A DNA stretch of 64,000 bases from Isosphaeraceae bacterium (lineage in GTDB: Bacteria > Planctomycetota > Planctomycetia > Isosphaerales > Isosphaeraceae). This document shows positions 44,350 through 54,313 of the stretch, in pieces (the stretch's first letter is position 1; every line of letters starts with the position of its first letter). The stretch spans positions 62,001-126,000 of the forward strand of contig JANXSX010000043.1 of the NCBI GenBank assembly GCA_025356475.1. Direction: 5' to 3'. Below the pieces are notes generated by a model, which saw only the letters and a list, made by a program, of their open reading frames with translations, did not search any database and was not told the DNA's origin. A program made the position numbers and the translations under genes.

Positions 44350-47300
44350 ATGAAACCCCAGTCCAATGGCCTGGAAGTCCTGTTACCTGCAGTCTCCGCC
44401 TGGTTTTGCGAGACGTTTGGAACGCCGACGCCCCCACAAGCCGGGGGCTGGCCGCAAATCGCAGCGGGTCGAAGTACGCTGATCTTCGCCCCGACGGGGT
44501 CGGGCAAGACTTTGGCTGCCTTCCTGGCATGCCTCGACCATCTCTGGCGGAACCCGATCCCGGGCAAGAAACGCCCGACCAGGATCTTGTATCTCTCGCC
44601 TCTGAAAGCGTTGAACGCCGACGTTCACCGCAATCTTCAAGAGCCGCTCGCCGGTATTCTCCATGCTGCCAATGCCCGGGGCGAAGTGCTATCGGAATTG
44701 ACGGTTGGCGTTCGTACCGGCGACACGCCAACCAATGAGCGACAGGCACTCATCCGCAACCCGCCCGATATCCTGATCACGACGCCCGAATCGCTGCACT
44801 TGATGCTCACAAGTAAGGCACGGGAGACCCTTCGCCAGGTCACGCATGTCATCGTGGATGAAATCCATGCTCTGTGCCCCAACAAAAGGGGGGTCTTCCT
44901 TGCGCTCCTTTTGGAACGACTCGAACATCTCAATCCCCAAAGCTTTGTCAGGGTTGGGTTGTCCGCCACCCAGCGACCGCTCGAAGAAGTGGCTCGCTAC
45001 CTTGGTGGCCTCCGCAAAGTAACGCACCCGAACGGCTCGACACGTCTGGAAGCTCGACCGGTCGTAATCGTCGATGCCAAGCAACGAAAAGAGCTCGACC
45101 TCGAAGTTTCGATACCGTTTATCAGTTCCTTCCCGCTCCCCGCCGCGAGTGTCTGGCCGGCGATCGAAGCTCAACTCCGCCCTCTCATTGCGGCCCACAA
45201 ATCAACGATCATCTTTGCGAACAATCGCCGAGTCGTCGAGCGGCTTGTTGCTCATTTGAACATTGACGAGAATGGCGAGGACCGGGTGGTACCGATTGCG
45301 ATGCCCCACCACGGAAGCCTCAACCTCGTTGAACGACAACGGACCGAGGCCAAACTCAAGGCGGGCGAGCTTCCCGCTGTGGTCTCAACCGCGTCGCTCG
45401 AACTTGGCATCGATATGGGAGCTGTCGATCTCGTCGTTCAGGTTGAGTCGCCGGGGAACATCGCGCGCGGGCTCCAACGCGTCGGGCGAGCAGGCCACGT
45501 GGTCGGGGCCGCCAGCAAAGGCCGGTTGATTGCAAAGACGACAGGCGATCTGCTCGAAACCGCAGCGCTCTGCCGGGCCATGCTCCACGGGGAAGTCGAG
45601 CAACTGGTTGTCCCAACGAACTGTCTCGACGTACTTGCCCAACAAGTGGTGGCTTGTGTCGCCACCGAGCCTTGGGAAGTCTCGAAGCTATTCGACTTAG
45701 TGAGGCAAGCCTACCCTTATCGCGACTTACCCGCCGAAGCCTTCGAAAGCGTCCTCAAGATGGTCGCGGGCCGGTTTCCCTCGGTCAGCCTTCGCGACCT
45801 CAAACCCCGGCTGAGTTGGGACCGAGTTCACAACCGTCTCCTGGCACTGCCTGGAACCGCCCATATGGCACTCGTGGGTGGCGGAACGATCCCTGATACC
45901 GGCCAGTTCCCCCTATTCTTGGGCGAAGATGGCCCCAGACTCGGCGAGTTGGATGAGGAATTCGTCTATGAACGACGCGTTGGGGAATCCTTCCGGCTCG
46001 GGGCCGCAACCTGGAAAATTGAGGCGATTGAGGCTCATAAGGTGGTCGTCTCACGCGCTGAGGGGTCCGAGGCAATGGTGCCGTTCTGGCGTGGCGAAGC
46101 CATCGCGCGGACCCAGGAACTTGGTTTGGAGATCGCGACTCTTACTCGAGAGATTTCCACCCGTCTGGACGATGTAACCCTGCCGACCTGGTTAATGACC
46201 GAATGTTGTCTGAACGAACGAGCTGCGCATGTCTTGATCGATTATGTGGCCCGCCAGATCCGAGTTGGAGGGATCGCACCCGATGACCGAACAATCCTCA
46301 TCGAGACGTTTCGCGACCCAGCGGGCGAGTTGAGCTTGGCCATCCTGACGCCGTTCGGATCCAGGCTTCATCTCGGTCTGAAGCTCGTGCTACAAGCCCG
46401 CCTCCAGCAAAGGCTTGGGATCACAACTTCGACCCTACACGGCGACGACGGAGTCTTGATTCGTATTCCCGCCACCGACTCCCCTCCGCTCGACTTATTT
46501 GAGGGAATCACCGGTGCGATCGGGGAGAAACTCTTGAGGCAGGTCTTGAGCGATAGTGCCCTCTTCGGGCTGCGATTCCGCCAGGGTGCCGGTCGAGCGT
46601 TATTGATGCCTCGCCCCGACCCTGCAAAGCGCACTCCGCTCTGGCTCCAACGGCTCCGAGCCAAGGATCTACTCCAGGTCGTGCGGAAGTTCCCCGACTT
46701 TCCGATCGTGGTCGAAACCTACCGCGAATGCCTTACCGACGACCTCAACCTCCCCCGGTTGCGCCAGTTTCTCGACCAGATCAACACGGGCGAGATCAAG
46801 ATCGTCACACGGCAGGCAGAAATTGCTTCCCCATTCACCTCAGAACTCATTTTCAAGTTCACACCTGCCTTTATCTACGAGTGGGACGAGCCCCGACGTG
46901 GTGATTTGGCAACCAGCCCATCGCAGGTCGATGCGGATGTGCTCGACCCCCTGCTCGACCCAGCAATCGCTGCTCGATGGCTAGATCCGAACGCTGTGGG
47001 CAGGGTCGAATCGCGGCTCCGAAGCGTCGGTCAGCCTCCACGAACAGTCGACGAAATGGCAGAGACGCTTCGGCGTCTCGGCGACCTCACCACGACGGAA
47101 CTCGTAGGACCGATGGCTGGCTTTGTGACGATTTTGGAGTCCGAAAATCGCGCGACCGCCATCGAGTTAACGGGAACCAAGCCGTCACTCCGCTGGATCT
47201 TGAGCGAAGAGTCGGACCTATACCAGAGTGCGTTCCGAAAAGCACCCGAGGAAGTCTCACAGAAAACGATCATCGATCGCTTTCTACGCACTCACGCCCT

Positions 47301-48750
47301 GATCGGGCTCAACGAGATCATCGCCCGGTACCCGATCGGACCTGCCAGGGCAACGGAGTTGCTCGAGGCTTCGGTCGAACATGGCGACTTGATCCGGATC
47401 GATGGCGAGGACGGCTCCCGGTGGGGGGACCGGAGGAACCTCGACGAGGTGCGTCGCTTGTCGATTGCGCTAAAACGACAAGAAAGCGTCGCGGTCCCCC
47501 CCGAGATTTTCGCAGCCTCAGTCGCGAATCTCCAACGCGTTTACCCGAGCCAGAAGCGTGAAGGGGCGGCCGCCGTCTCTCTGGTTCTCGAACAGTTGCA
47601 AGGCTTCTCGGCAACGGCGGAAGTTTGGGAAACCGAGATCCTTCCGCGCCGAATTTGCGGCTACCGAACCTCCTGGCTCGACGAAGCCTTTGCAGGCGGA
47701 GCTTGGGTCTGGCGCGGTTCCACTAGCGGTCGAACCGAACTCCGCGTGGCGATCTTGGCCCGTGACTTCAGTGGGACTTGGAATCGTAATCCTGATGAGG
47801 TCGAGCCCTCTGCACTCGCTCAACGCGTATTAGTCTGTCTACGTGAAAAAGGAGCTCAATTCCCTATTGATCTCGCACGAAACTCAGTTCTCGATCCTTC
47901 GTCTGTGCGAGCGGGATTACTCGAGTTGGCTGGGCTTGGCCAGGTGACAAACGACCGATTCGATCCTGTCCGACCAGGGGGAGAGGCGATGTCCCTCGCT
48001 CTCGAGGAGGCGGGACGTAGGCAGTCCCGGAATAGCTTTCGACCTCGCCCAGCCATGCGGCGTGCCGCCTCGACCCGCCCCGAAGGTCGCTGGTCGGTCC
48101 TCGAACTCCAGAGTCAAGTCGATCCGGAATCCTCGGCACTCGTCTGGGCGGGTCTGCTCCTCGAGCGATATGGGGTACTGACTAGGGAAATCGCCGAACT
48201 TGACCCAGGCTGCCCACCCTGGAAGGACCTTGCTCCTTGGCTGGCCCGCGCTGAGCTTCGCGGGGAGTTGAGGCGTGGCTACTTCGTGGAAGGGCTCTCG
48301 GGAGTTCAGTATGCGACCGAAGACTCCGCTGCTGCCTTGGCCAAACTGGCAGGAACCCCCACTCAGAGTTCCGAACCGGTCTTGATCACAAGCCTCGATC
48401 CAGCCAACATTTATGGCTCCGGAGCACCCCTGGATGTTCCCTTACTTGAAGGCGGAACGGCGCGACTCAATCGCGCTGCAGGCCAGTATCTGGTCTTGGT
48501 TGCAGGTCGGCCCATCTTGATCATCGAAGCCCAAGGAAAACGACTCACCGGATTAGGATCTGCTTCAGAAACTGAGTTGCGGGCAGCCGTCGGGCTGCTT
48601 CCGTTGTTGGCGAATCCTGCTCGCAAGGTCATTAAGGTTGATACCTATAATAACTCAGTCGCGAGTGCCAGTGCGGCGACCCTTTGGCTGACGGAGGCGG
48701 GGTTTGTCCGAGACCCACCGGGGATGGCTTTTTACGCAGGTTGGTCATGA
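44350..48750 (+). CDS. lhr: Lhr-type ATP-dependent DNA helicase
   Basis: 1466 residues; full-length Lhr of actinobacterial/proteobacterial type. Walker A APTGSGKT (about 48-55), DEIH box (about 170-173), motif III SATQRP (about 204), and motif VI QRVGRAGH (about 376) define the superfamily 2 helicase core. A winged helix and Lhr-specific domain follow, and the C-terminal ~650 residues form the extended Lhr-CTD. Role: 3'-5' DNA/RNA-DNA unwinding in repair. The ATG at 44350 follows GTGGAG; a GTG at 44338 is a less likely start. No split or frameshift. Confidence 0.95.
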   Translation: MKPQSNGLEVLLPAVSAWFCETFGTPTPPQAGGWPQIAAGRSTLIFAPTGSGKTLAAFLACLDHLWRNPIPGKKRPTRILYLSPLKALNADVHRNLQEPLAGILHAANARGEVLSELTVGVRTGDTPTNERQALIRNPPDILITTPESLHLMLTSKARETLRQVTHVIVDEIHALCPNKRGVFLALLLERLEHLNPQSFVRVGLSATQRPLEEVARYLGGLRKVTHPNGSTRLEARPVVIVDAKQRKELDLEVSIPFISSFPLPAASVWPAIEAQLRPLIAAHKSTIIFANNRRVVERLVAHLNIDENGEDRVVPIAMPHHGSLNLVERQRTEAKLKAGELPAVVSTASLELGIDMGAVDLVVQVESPGNIARGLQRVGRAGHVVGAASKGRLIAKTTGDLLETAALCRAMLHGEVEQLVVPTNCLDVLAQQVVACVATEPWEVSKLFDLVRQAYPYRDLPAEAFESVLKMVAGRFPSVSLRDLKPRLSWDRVHNRLLALPGTAHMALVGGGTIPDTGQFPLFLGEDGPRLGELDEEFVYERRVGESFRLGAATWKIEAIEAHKVVVSRAEGSEAMVPFWRGEAIARTQELGLEIATLTREISTRLDDVTLPTWLMTECCLNERAAHVLIDYVARQIRVGGIAPDDRTILIETFRDPAGELSLAILTPFGSRLHLGLKLVLQARLQQRLGITTSTLHGDDGVLIRIPATDSPPLDLFEGITGAIGEKLLRQVLSDSALFGLRFRQGAGRALLMPRPDPAKRTPLWLQRLRAKDLLQVVRKFPDFPIVVETYRECLTDDLNLPRLRQFLDQINTGEIKIVTRQAEIASPFTSELIFKFTPAFIYEWDEPRRGDLATSPSQVDADVLDPLLDPAIAARWLDPNAVGRVESRLRSVGQPPRTVDEMAETLRRLGDLTTTELVGPMAGFVTILESENRATAIELTGTKPSLRWILSEESDLYQSAFRKAPEEVSQKTIIDRFLRTHALIGLNEIIARYPIGPARATELLEASVEHGDLIRIDGEDGSRWGDRRNLDEVRRLSIALKRQESVAVPPEIFAASVANLQRVYPSQKREGAAAVSLVLEQLQGFSATAEVWETEILPRRICGYRTSWLDEAFAGGAWVWRGSTSGRTELRVAILARDFSGTWNRNPDEVEPSALAQRVLVCLREKGAQFPIDLARNSVLDPSSVRAGLLELAGLGQVTNDRFDPVRPGGEAMSLALEEAGRRQSRNSFRPRPAMRRAASTRPEGRWSVLELQSQVDPESSALVWAGLLLERYGVLTREIAELDPGCPPWKDLAPWLARAELRGELRRGYFVEGLSGVQYATEDSAAALAKLAGTPTQSSEPVLITSLDPANIYGSGAPLDVPLLEGGTARLNRAAGQYLVLVAGRPILIIEAQGKRLTGLGSASETELRAAVGLLPLLANPARKVIKVDTYNNSVASASAATLWLTEAGFVRDPPGMAFYAGWS

Positions 48751-48851
48751 AATTTATGTGTAGCTATTCCCATTTCCCGATTCGCTGGCAAACTATGCAA
48801 ATTGCATTGTCTGCCTGAGCCGTTTGTCAGCGACCGCGTGGAGCCGATCCG

Positions 48852-49631
48852 ATGGCGATGACCATCTCCAACGACCTACGCTACGACTGCCTGGTGATCA
48901 GCGATTTGCACCTCGGGAGCGAGGTCTGCCAAGCTCGTCTGCTCGAGGAGTTCCTCGAATGGTCGGTGACTCAGACTCGTCAGCTCGTCATCAATGGCGA
49001 CATCTTTGACGATCTGAACTTCAAACGACTCAATAGGAGGCACTTCGCCTGCCTGAAGATCATCCGCAGGCACTCGGATCGTGAGGATTTCAAGGTTGTT
49101 TGGTTAAGAGGCAATCATGACGGGGCCGCCGATATCGTAAGTCATATCGTAGGTGTCGAGATCCTCGACGAGTACGTCTATCAGAATGATTCAATCAGCC
49201 TCCTAATCCTTCACGGAGACCAGTTCGACACGATCGTTACAGAACATTTGTTACTGACGGCTGCTGTAGTCTGGTTCTACTCCTGGTTCCAGAAACTGAT
49301 GCCACATCGGGCATCGCGATGGCTGCGTATGGTTACGAAACGCTTCCAGAGGAACAGCCAGCTCGTGATGGAGCGAGCTGTGGACTACGCCCGATCGAAG
49401 GGCTTCCGTTACGTGACCTGTGGACACACCCACTTGGCGCTCGAACAAGTGATTCATGGAATCCAATATGTGAATAGTGGCTCCTGGGTCGATGCCCCGC
49501 CCTGTCCTTTCGTGGCGATCAAGGGGTCTTCTGTCCACCTCGAGTACTGGCCCAAAGTCGTCTCGGCGGATGAATCCGAGCCGGAACCAGCCCCGTTCCC
49601 GGTCATCATGCCCATGCCGTCGTTGGGCTAG
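48852..49631 (+). CDS. LpxH-like metallophosphoesterase
   Basis: 259 residues. The calcineurin-like metal ligands are in order: CLVISDLHLGS (DxH), INGDIFDD (GD), LRGNHDG (GNHD), LHGDQFD (H), CGHTHLA (GHTH). Closest family: UDP-2,3-diacylglucosamine hydrolase LpxH and its relatives, which act in lipid A synthesis; planctomycetes often carry lipid A genes. The mid region around FYSWFQKLMPHRASRWLR may be a membrane-associating helix as in LpxH. Substrate not proven. Confidence 0.85.
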   Translation: MAMTISNDLRYDCLVISDLHLGSEVCQARLLEEFLEWSVTQTRQLVINGDIFDDLNFKRLNRRHFACLKIIRRHSDREDFKVVWLRGNHDGAADIVSHIVGVEILDEYVYQNDSISLLILHGDQFDTIVTEHLLLTAAVVWFYSWFQKLMPHRASRWLRMVTKRFQRNSQLVMERAVDYARSKGFRYVTCGHTHLALEQVIHGIQYVNSGSWVDAPPCPFVAIKGSSVHLEYWPKVVSADESEPEPAPFPVIMPMPSLG

Positions 49632-49817
49632 AACTGAGAATGGGAAGGCCTGCTCCCACCCAAGTTTGAATCGTCTTTCAGAAAGCCCGTTGGCAAAGTC
49701 GATCCGAAATTAGGAGCGGAAACTCTTAAACCTGCTCAGGGAGAACCGAACCGGGTCTCGACTCTGTCGTTTTTATGAGACGTCATTGGTCGAGAGGATG
49801 CGGCCAGTATGGTCTTT

Positions 49818-49826
49818 TGCTAGAAT
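49818..49826 (+). promoter_or_regulatory. candidate extended -10 promoter of fumC
   Basis: TGCTAGAAT: an extended -10 (TGn followed by TAGAAT at 49821-49826), 44 bases before the TTG start. No -35 at the usual distance. Confidence 0.35.
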
Positions 49827-49870
49827 CTAATGATCAATAGGTTGTTGACACTTCCAGGGAGGTTCCTCGG

Positions 49871-51436
49871 TTGGCCACGTTTCGGACCGAAAAAGATTCG
49901 ATGGGTTCGATGCAAGTCCCGGTCGATGCCTATTACGGGGCACAGACTCGGCGGGCTGAGCTGAACTTCCAAGTCAGTCCCCTTAGACTGCCCCGGGCTA
50001 TGATCCGAGCCCTCGGTCTGATCAAGGGTTCTGCGGCGCGTGTCAATCTTGAGCTAGGCTTGTTCAAGGCGAGTAAAGCGAACGAGAAGGTTTTCTCCGC
50101 AGAGACAATCGTAGACGCACTCCAAGCCGCCGCGAACGCGGTTGCCGGCGGTATCTATGACGAGCAGTTCGTGGTCGATATTTTCCAGACCGGCTCGGGC
50201 ACGTCGTCAAATATGAACACAAACGAGACGATCGCCGGCATTGCCAACGAATCGCTCGGATTCGGAAAAGGGGGGAAGTCCCCTGTCCATCCCAACGATC
50301 ATGTCAATATGGGCCAGTCCTCCAACGACGTATTCCCAACCGCGATCCATGTCGCGGCGTTGACCGAACTTCACCAGGCTCTCATCCCCGCACTCAGCCT
50401 GCTGCACACCAAACTTGCCGCTAAGGCGGACGAGTTCGATAAGATCGTCAAGATTGGCCGAACTCACTTGCAAGACGCGGTGCCGATTCGTCTGGGCCAG
50501 GAGTTCTCCGGCTATGCCAGCCAGGTAGAACATGGGATTCAGCGTTTGCGAACCTCGGGAGATGCCCTCTCGGAACTCCCCATCGGCGGGACGGCGCTCG
50601 GCACTGGGATCAACACTCATGCAGAATTCCCCGAGCGAATGTGTGCCAAGCTTTCCAACGCGACTGGTGTTACGTTTCGTCCCGCTTCAAACTGCTTCGA
50701 GGCAATGGCCAACCGTGACGCCGCTGTCGAGGTTTCCGGGGCTCTGAAGACAGTGGCAGTGAGCCTCTCAAACATCGCCAATAACATCCGTTGGCTCGCG
50801 TCTGGCCCCCGCTGCGGGATCGGTGAGATCAAGATCCCCGAACTCCAGCCGGGGAGTTCGATCATGCCAGGCAAAGTCAATCCTGTCATCCCTGAGGCCG
50901 TGATGATGGTCGCGGCTCAAGTCGTGGGCAACGACGCAACCATCGCGTTCGGGAACGCACTTGGATCGAACTTTGACCTGAACGTCTCGATGCCAGTGAT
51001 CGCCTATAATCTGCTCCAGTCAATCGAATTGTTAACGGGCGCAGCGACTCACTTGGTGACCCGATGCCTGGATGCAACTGAGCATCTGGGTGCGGGTTAC
51101 AATGGAATCAAACAAATCGAAGCCGATAAGGACGTCTGTGCGGCGTCGATCGAACGAAGTTTAGCCATGTGTACCGCGCTCGCACCACGACTCGGTTACG
51201 ACAACGCGGCGGCGATCGCCAAGAAGGCCGCCAAGACCAACCGCAACGTTCGCGAGGTTGCCCTCGAGATCGCCGGGAAGAGCGAAGCCGACGCGGCGAG
51301 ATCCTTGAGCGATTTCATTGACGGGGCTGTCGTATTCTCGCAAGGGGTTCCGACTTCGGAAGAGATTGTGGCACTACTCGATCCCTACGCACAGACGATT
51401 CGGGGCACAGGGGCTGGGGGTTCTGCTGGGGGTTGA
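49871..51436 (+). CDS. fumC: class II fumarate hydratase
   Basis: 521 residues, some 50 longer than E. coli FumC. It starts with TTG at 49871, preceded by GGGAGG; translation then gives MATFRTEKDSMG, matching FumC N-termini. Active-site segments: TGSGTSSNMN, HPNDHVNMGQSSNDVFPT, KIGRTHLQDAVP, GGTALGTGIN and the signature GSSIMPGKVNP (about 329-339) with catalytic Ser. Enzyme of the citric acid cycle: fumarate to malate. The C-terminus extends into a Gly-rich tail (TGAGGSAGG). The downstream gene starts 45 bases past the stop. Confidence 0.94.
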   Translation: MATFRTEKDSMGSMQVPVDAYYGAQTRRAELNFQVSPLRLPRAMIRALGLIKGSAARVNLELGLFKASKANEKVFSAETIVDALQAAANAVAGGIYDEQFVVDIFQTGSGTSSNMNTNETIAGIANESLGFGKGGKSPVHPNDHVNMGQSSNDVFPTAIHVAALTELHQALIPALSLLHTKLAAKADEFDKIVKIGRTHLQDAVPIRLGQEFSGYASQVEHGIQRLRTSGDALSELPIGGTALGTGINTHAEFPERMCAKLSNATGVTFRPASNCFEAMANRDAAVEVSGALKTVAVSLSNIANNIRWLASGPRCGIGEIKIPELQPGSSIMPGKVNPVIPEAVMMVAAQVVGNDATIAFGNALGSNFDLNVSMPVIAYNLLQSIELLTGAATHLVTRCLDATEHLGAGYNGIKQIEADKDVCAASIERSLAMCTALAPRLGYDNAAAIAKKAAKTNRNVREVALEIAGKSEADAARSLSDFIDGAVVFSQGVPTSEEIVALLDPYAQTIRGTGAGGSAGG

Positions 51437-51480
51437 GGGTTTCGGAAAACTGGCAGATTTGGCCAACATGGATAACCTTG

Positions 51481-52596
51481 ATGAATATCGAACACGAATT
51501 CGACTGGTCACACGACGCGGCTGACGCCGAGTTTGAAAACTCGTCCCAACCTTCGTCACTCGGCCCGGTCGATCCCGAGCTCGTTATCAGTTATCAAGGC
51601 GTTTCTGCGCCTCTTGTGGTCGTCCACTACCGAACCCGGTGGTCGTCGATTGCGGTCTTATTCACTTCGATGTTAATACTAGCGACCTCGGTGGTGCTCA
51701 CATCGACTCGAGTTGGGCTTTTTAGGGAATCGGGCCGTTCGAGGTTGACTGAGAGCGATCTTCCCAAGGGAACAACACTGGCGATCCAGACCCCTCAGTA
51801 TCTCCGCACGGAGCGGTTTGAGGCGGAGCATGGGGCTCCATCCGAGCCTAACCTTCGGGTTGTCGCCCGCTCTCAAGTTGATGATCGCGTCGGTGTCTCG
51901 CTCAAGTTCAGCCTTCCTGTTGTTGAGCCGATCCCCCACATTGGGGCATTACCCGAAGATCACCCCCGAGTTCCCAAGAGGGCTGGAGCGGGGAATGCCC
52001 GGCTGATCGCCGCCGAATTGCTCGACCCCGCCGATGTCTGGACTGACATTGAGCGCGAGGCGGACGCTCGTCAGCAGGCTCAAGCGGAAAGTCTGAAGCT
52101 CAAAGGCGATCGGCCCGACCAACTTCGCAAGGAAGCTGCCCGGCAATTTGTTGATCTGAAGCGGCAATCCGACGCAACCCGCGTTGCGTTCCGTCAGGCC
52201 CTCCGAGGGGTCATGGATCGCTCGGGTGCGCGTGCTGGCCAAGAGGTTCGTCGGTTAGTCGAGACGATGCATCAAGAAGTTCCTACCGATGTGCTCGCCC
52301 AGGCAAAGTATCTCAAAGAGAACTCCGCCGCTCGGCTCCCCCGAAGTGAACAGCTCGACCTCTTCCGGGCGATCGGACTTCCAGAGACCTCTCTCCTCTA
52401 CCATCTGGTGGAAGTCGAGACCAGCAAGCAACGGCAACGGGGCGGACCTCGAACAATGGATGATGCGTGGGCCCGAGCTGCCAAGGTCTTGGTGGACTCA
52501 CCGCCCGGCCCAAAATCGCAAACCGTGCCCCCACTCGCTAGACTCTACTTCACCCCTAACGGCCCCGGGCGCGACGCGTCTCGGTTGCCGCGATAA
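51481..52596 (+). CDS. membrane-anchored protein of unknown function
   Basis: 371 residues from the ATG at 51481; a longer form starting in the fumC stop (51433) is unlikely. Residues 1-50 are acidic and cytoplasmic; one transmembrane helix is at about 56-78 (SSIAVLFTSMLILATSVVL). The outside part includes an Arg/Glu/Gln-rich, probably helical section (about 185-310) and a Pro-rich end. No known domain. The zinc-peptidase gene follows after 27 bases, so these two may form a unit. Confidence 0.7.
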   Translation: MNIEHEFDWSHDAADAEFENSSQPSSLGPVDPELVISYQGVSAPLVVVHYRTRWSSIAVLFTSMLILATSVVLTSTRVGLFRESGRSRLTESDLPKGTTLAIQTPQYLRTERFEAEHGAPSEPNLRVVARSQVDDRVGVSLKFSLPVVEPIPHIGALPEDHPRVPKRAGAGNARLIAAELLDPADVWTDIEREADARQQAQAESLKLKGDRPDQLRKEAARQFVDLKRQSDATRVAFRQALRGVMDRSGARAGQEVRRLVETMHQEVPTDVLAQAKYLKENSAARLPRSEQLDLFRAIGLPETSLLYHLVEVETSKQRQRGGPRTMDDAWARAAKVLVDSPPGPKSQTVPPLARLYFTPNGPGRDASRLPR

Positions 52597-52623
52597 TCCC
52601 TCCCACCTGCGGAGCCTGCCTCC

Positions 52624-54033
52624 ATGTCGTATCATGCCCTGCTCTTTGCTTTACTCTCCGTATGTTTCGATGCCGGTGAGAATCGGCCGGCGAGCCCCGA
52701 GGCCGGGAAGACGCTCCTCATTGAGGGCGATGCTCTTGCCGACAAGAATGAGCCAACCGAGGCCGTCCTTAAATATAAGCTTGCGTTTGAGCAACTATTG
52801 CCGGGCATGCGTAAGCTCGCCTTCAAGACCGAAGTCAAACGGGATGTGACCGCCCGTGAGGATCTCCGCGCTTTTTTGATTCAAGAGATCGACGAGGACT
52901 CGACGCCTGAAGAGTTCAAGGCCGACGAACTTGGTATGAAGGCCCTGGGCCTCATTCCCCTCGATCTCGACCTCAAAGAAACCCTCGTCAAAGTCTACTC
53001 CGAGGAGATCGCCGCGTTCTACGATCCACGCACGAAAACCATGCATCTCATCAAAGAGACTCCAGTCAAAGATCAGAAGGCTCCCTCATTTCTCGAACGC
53101 TTGATGGGAAAGACCACAGGTTTCAATAAAGACGAGAGTAAGACGGTCATCGCTCACGAACTCACCCACGCGCTTGCTGACCAGAACTACGACTTGCAAG
53201 CCATGCAGAAGAAGATCAAGGACGACGATGATCGATCGATGGCTCTCTCGGCGCTCATTGAAGGTGAGGCCACATTGACCATGATCGCAGCCCAGATGAA
53301 CGACTGGACCGGCGACATGATCAAAGAGCTTCAGGCCGATGACCTTGACCGAGGGCTGAAGTTCATGGGCCCGCTAATCACAATGGGGAGCGGCAAGAGC
53401 CTCAAGAATGCTCCTCCGATTCTTGCGGAGACCATGATCTTTCCCTACATCCGTGGCTTGGTCTTCTGTACCGACTTGATCAACCGCAACAACTGGTCGG
53501 CAATCGACGAAGCGTACAAGAATCCTCCGCTCTCGACCGAGCAGATCCTCCATCCCGAGAAGTATCGGGGGCCCAAACTCGACCTTCCCACAAAGGTGGA
53601 TCTGGGTACTCTCCCCGCCGGAACAGGCTGGACAGAGATCGGCCAAAACGTCGTGGGAGAGATGCAGCTTGGCGTGATGCTCAAACGGATTACCGGGGGA
53701 GCAGCCGCCGCCGCAGGGTGGGATGGCGATCGCTACGCCGTCTTCGAGGGTGCCCAAGGCAAACTCGGTCTGGTCTGGTTCTCAACATGGGACAGTGAGA
53801 AAGATGCGACTGAATACTTGAATGCTTATGTTCGGTTTCAGACGAAGAAGCTCGGTTCGGATGTGTCGTCGCCCGAAGCTGTCCCCGACTCGAACCGTCG
53901 TCCCTCATCAGGAGTCTTCTACGCTCTCGAACGGCGAGGTGCCGATGTTGTGGTTGTCGAAGGGTTCGACTCCGCGACAACCGAGTCCTTGATCGAGGCG
54001 GCATTCAAAGCGAAAAAGACGGAGATGAAGTAA
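52624..54033 (+). CDS. secreted zinc metallopeptidase-like protein
   Basis: 469 residues. Short N-terminal hydrophobic segment (YHALLFALLSVCF) suggests export. The zinc-binding motif HELTHALADQ (His 178, Glu 179, His 182) is followed about 30 residues on by IEGEATL (Glu 213/215), a plausible third ligand as in gluzincins. The helical first part (about 30-140) contains EEIAAFYDPRTKTMHLI just before the active site. Substrate unknown; probably periplasmic. Follows the membrane-anchored gene closely. Confidence 0.82.
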   Translation: MSYHALLFALLSVCFDAGENRPASPEAGKTLLIEGDALADKNEPTEAVLKYKLAFEQLLPGMRKLAFKTEVKRDVTAREDLRAFLIQEIDEDSTPEEFKADELGMKALGLIPLDLDLKETLVKVYSEEIAAFYDPRTKTMHLIKETPVKDQKAPSFLERLMGKTTGFNKDESKTVIAHELTHALADQNYDLQAMQKKIKDDDDRSMALSALIEGEATLTMIAAQMNDWTGDMIKELQADDLDRGLKFMGPLITMGSGKSLKNAPPILAETMIFPYIRGLVFCTDLINRNNWSAIDEAYKNPPLSTEQILHPEKYRGPKLDLPTKVDLGTLPAGTGWTEIGQNVVGEMQLGVMLKRITGGAAAAAGWDGDRYAVFEGAQGKLGLVWFSTWDSEKDATEYLNAYVRFQTKKLGSDVSSPEAVPDSNRRPSSGVFYALERRGADVVVVEGFDSATTESLIEAAFKAKKTEMK

Positions 54034-54056
54034 CCTCGCCTACCCAACACGTTCGT

Positions 54057-54251
54057 TTACGATCTCACGGGCGGTTGATCTAAACCGTTGAGCACCTCCG
54101 ACCGACACCGCCCATAGTCGGGTTCAAGGTCGGAGATGGCTTCCGGATCAGCAGCCAGGGTCTCGCGAACTTGCCTACGGAGCCTCTTGTTCCCTAGCCT
54201 TTTGACGACTCGCTTCTCTTCCCGAAGTTCTTTCTTGAGCTTCTGATCCAT
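54057..54251 (-). CDS. small basic protein
   Basis: 64 residues. The N-terminal half is strongly basic and helical (KKELREEKRVVKRLGNKRLRRQ), the rest is acidic with one Cys (PDYGRCRSEV). It resembles short conserved planctomycete proteins of unknown function, perhaps nucleic-acid-binding. Convergent with the peptidase gene (24 bases). The call rests on composition and compact placement only. Confidence 0.55.
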   Translation of the reverse strand: MDQKLKKELREEKRVVKRLGNKRLRRQVRETLAADPEAISDLEPDYGRCRSEVLNGLDQPPVRS

Positions 54252-54313
54252 GACTCGGCCTCATCGTGAATCGATAGTCTCCGCCAATCTGACACTCAAT
54301 CATTGGGCCAGGT

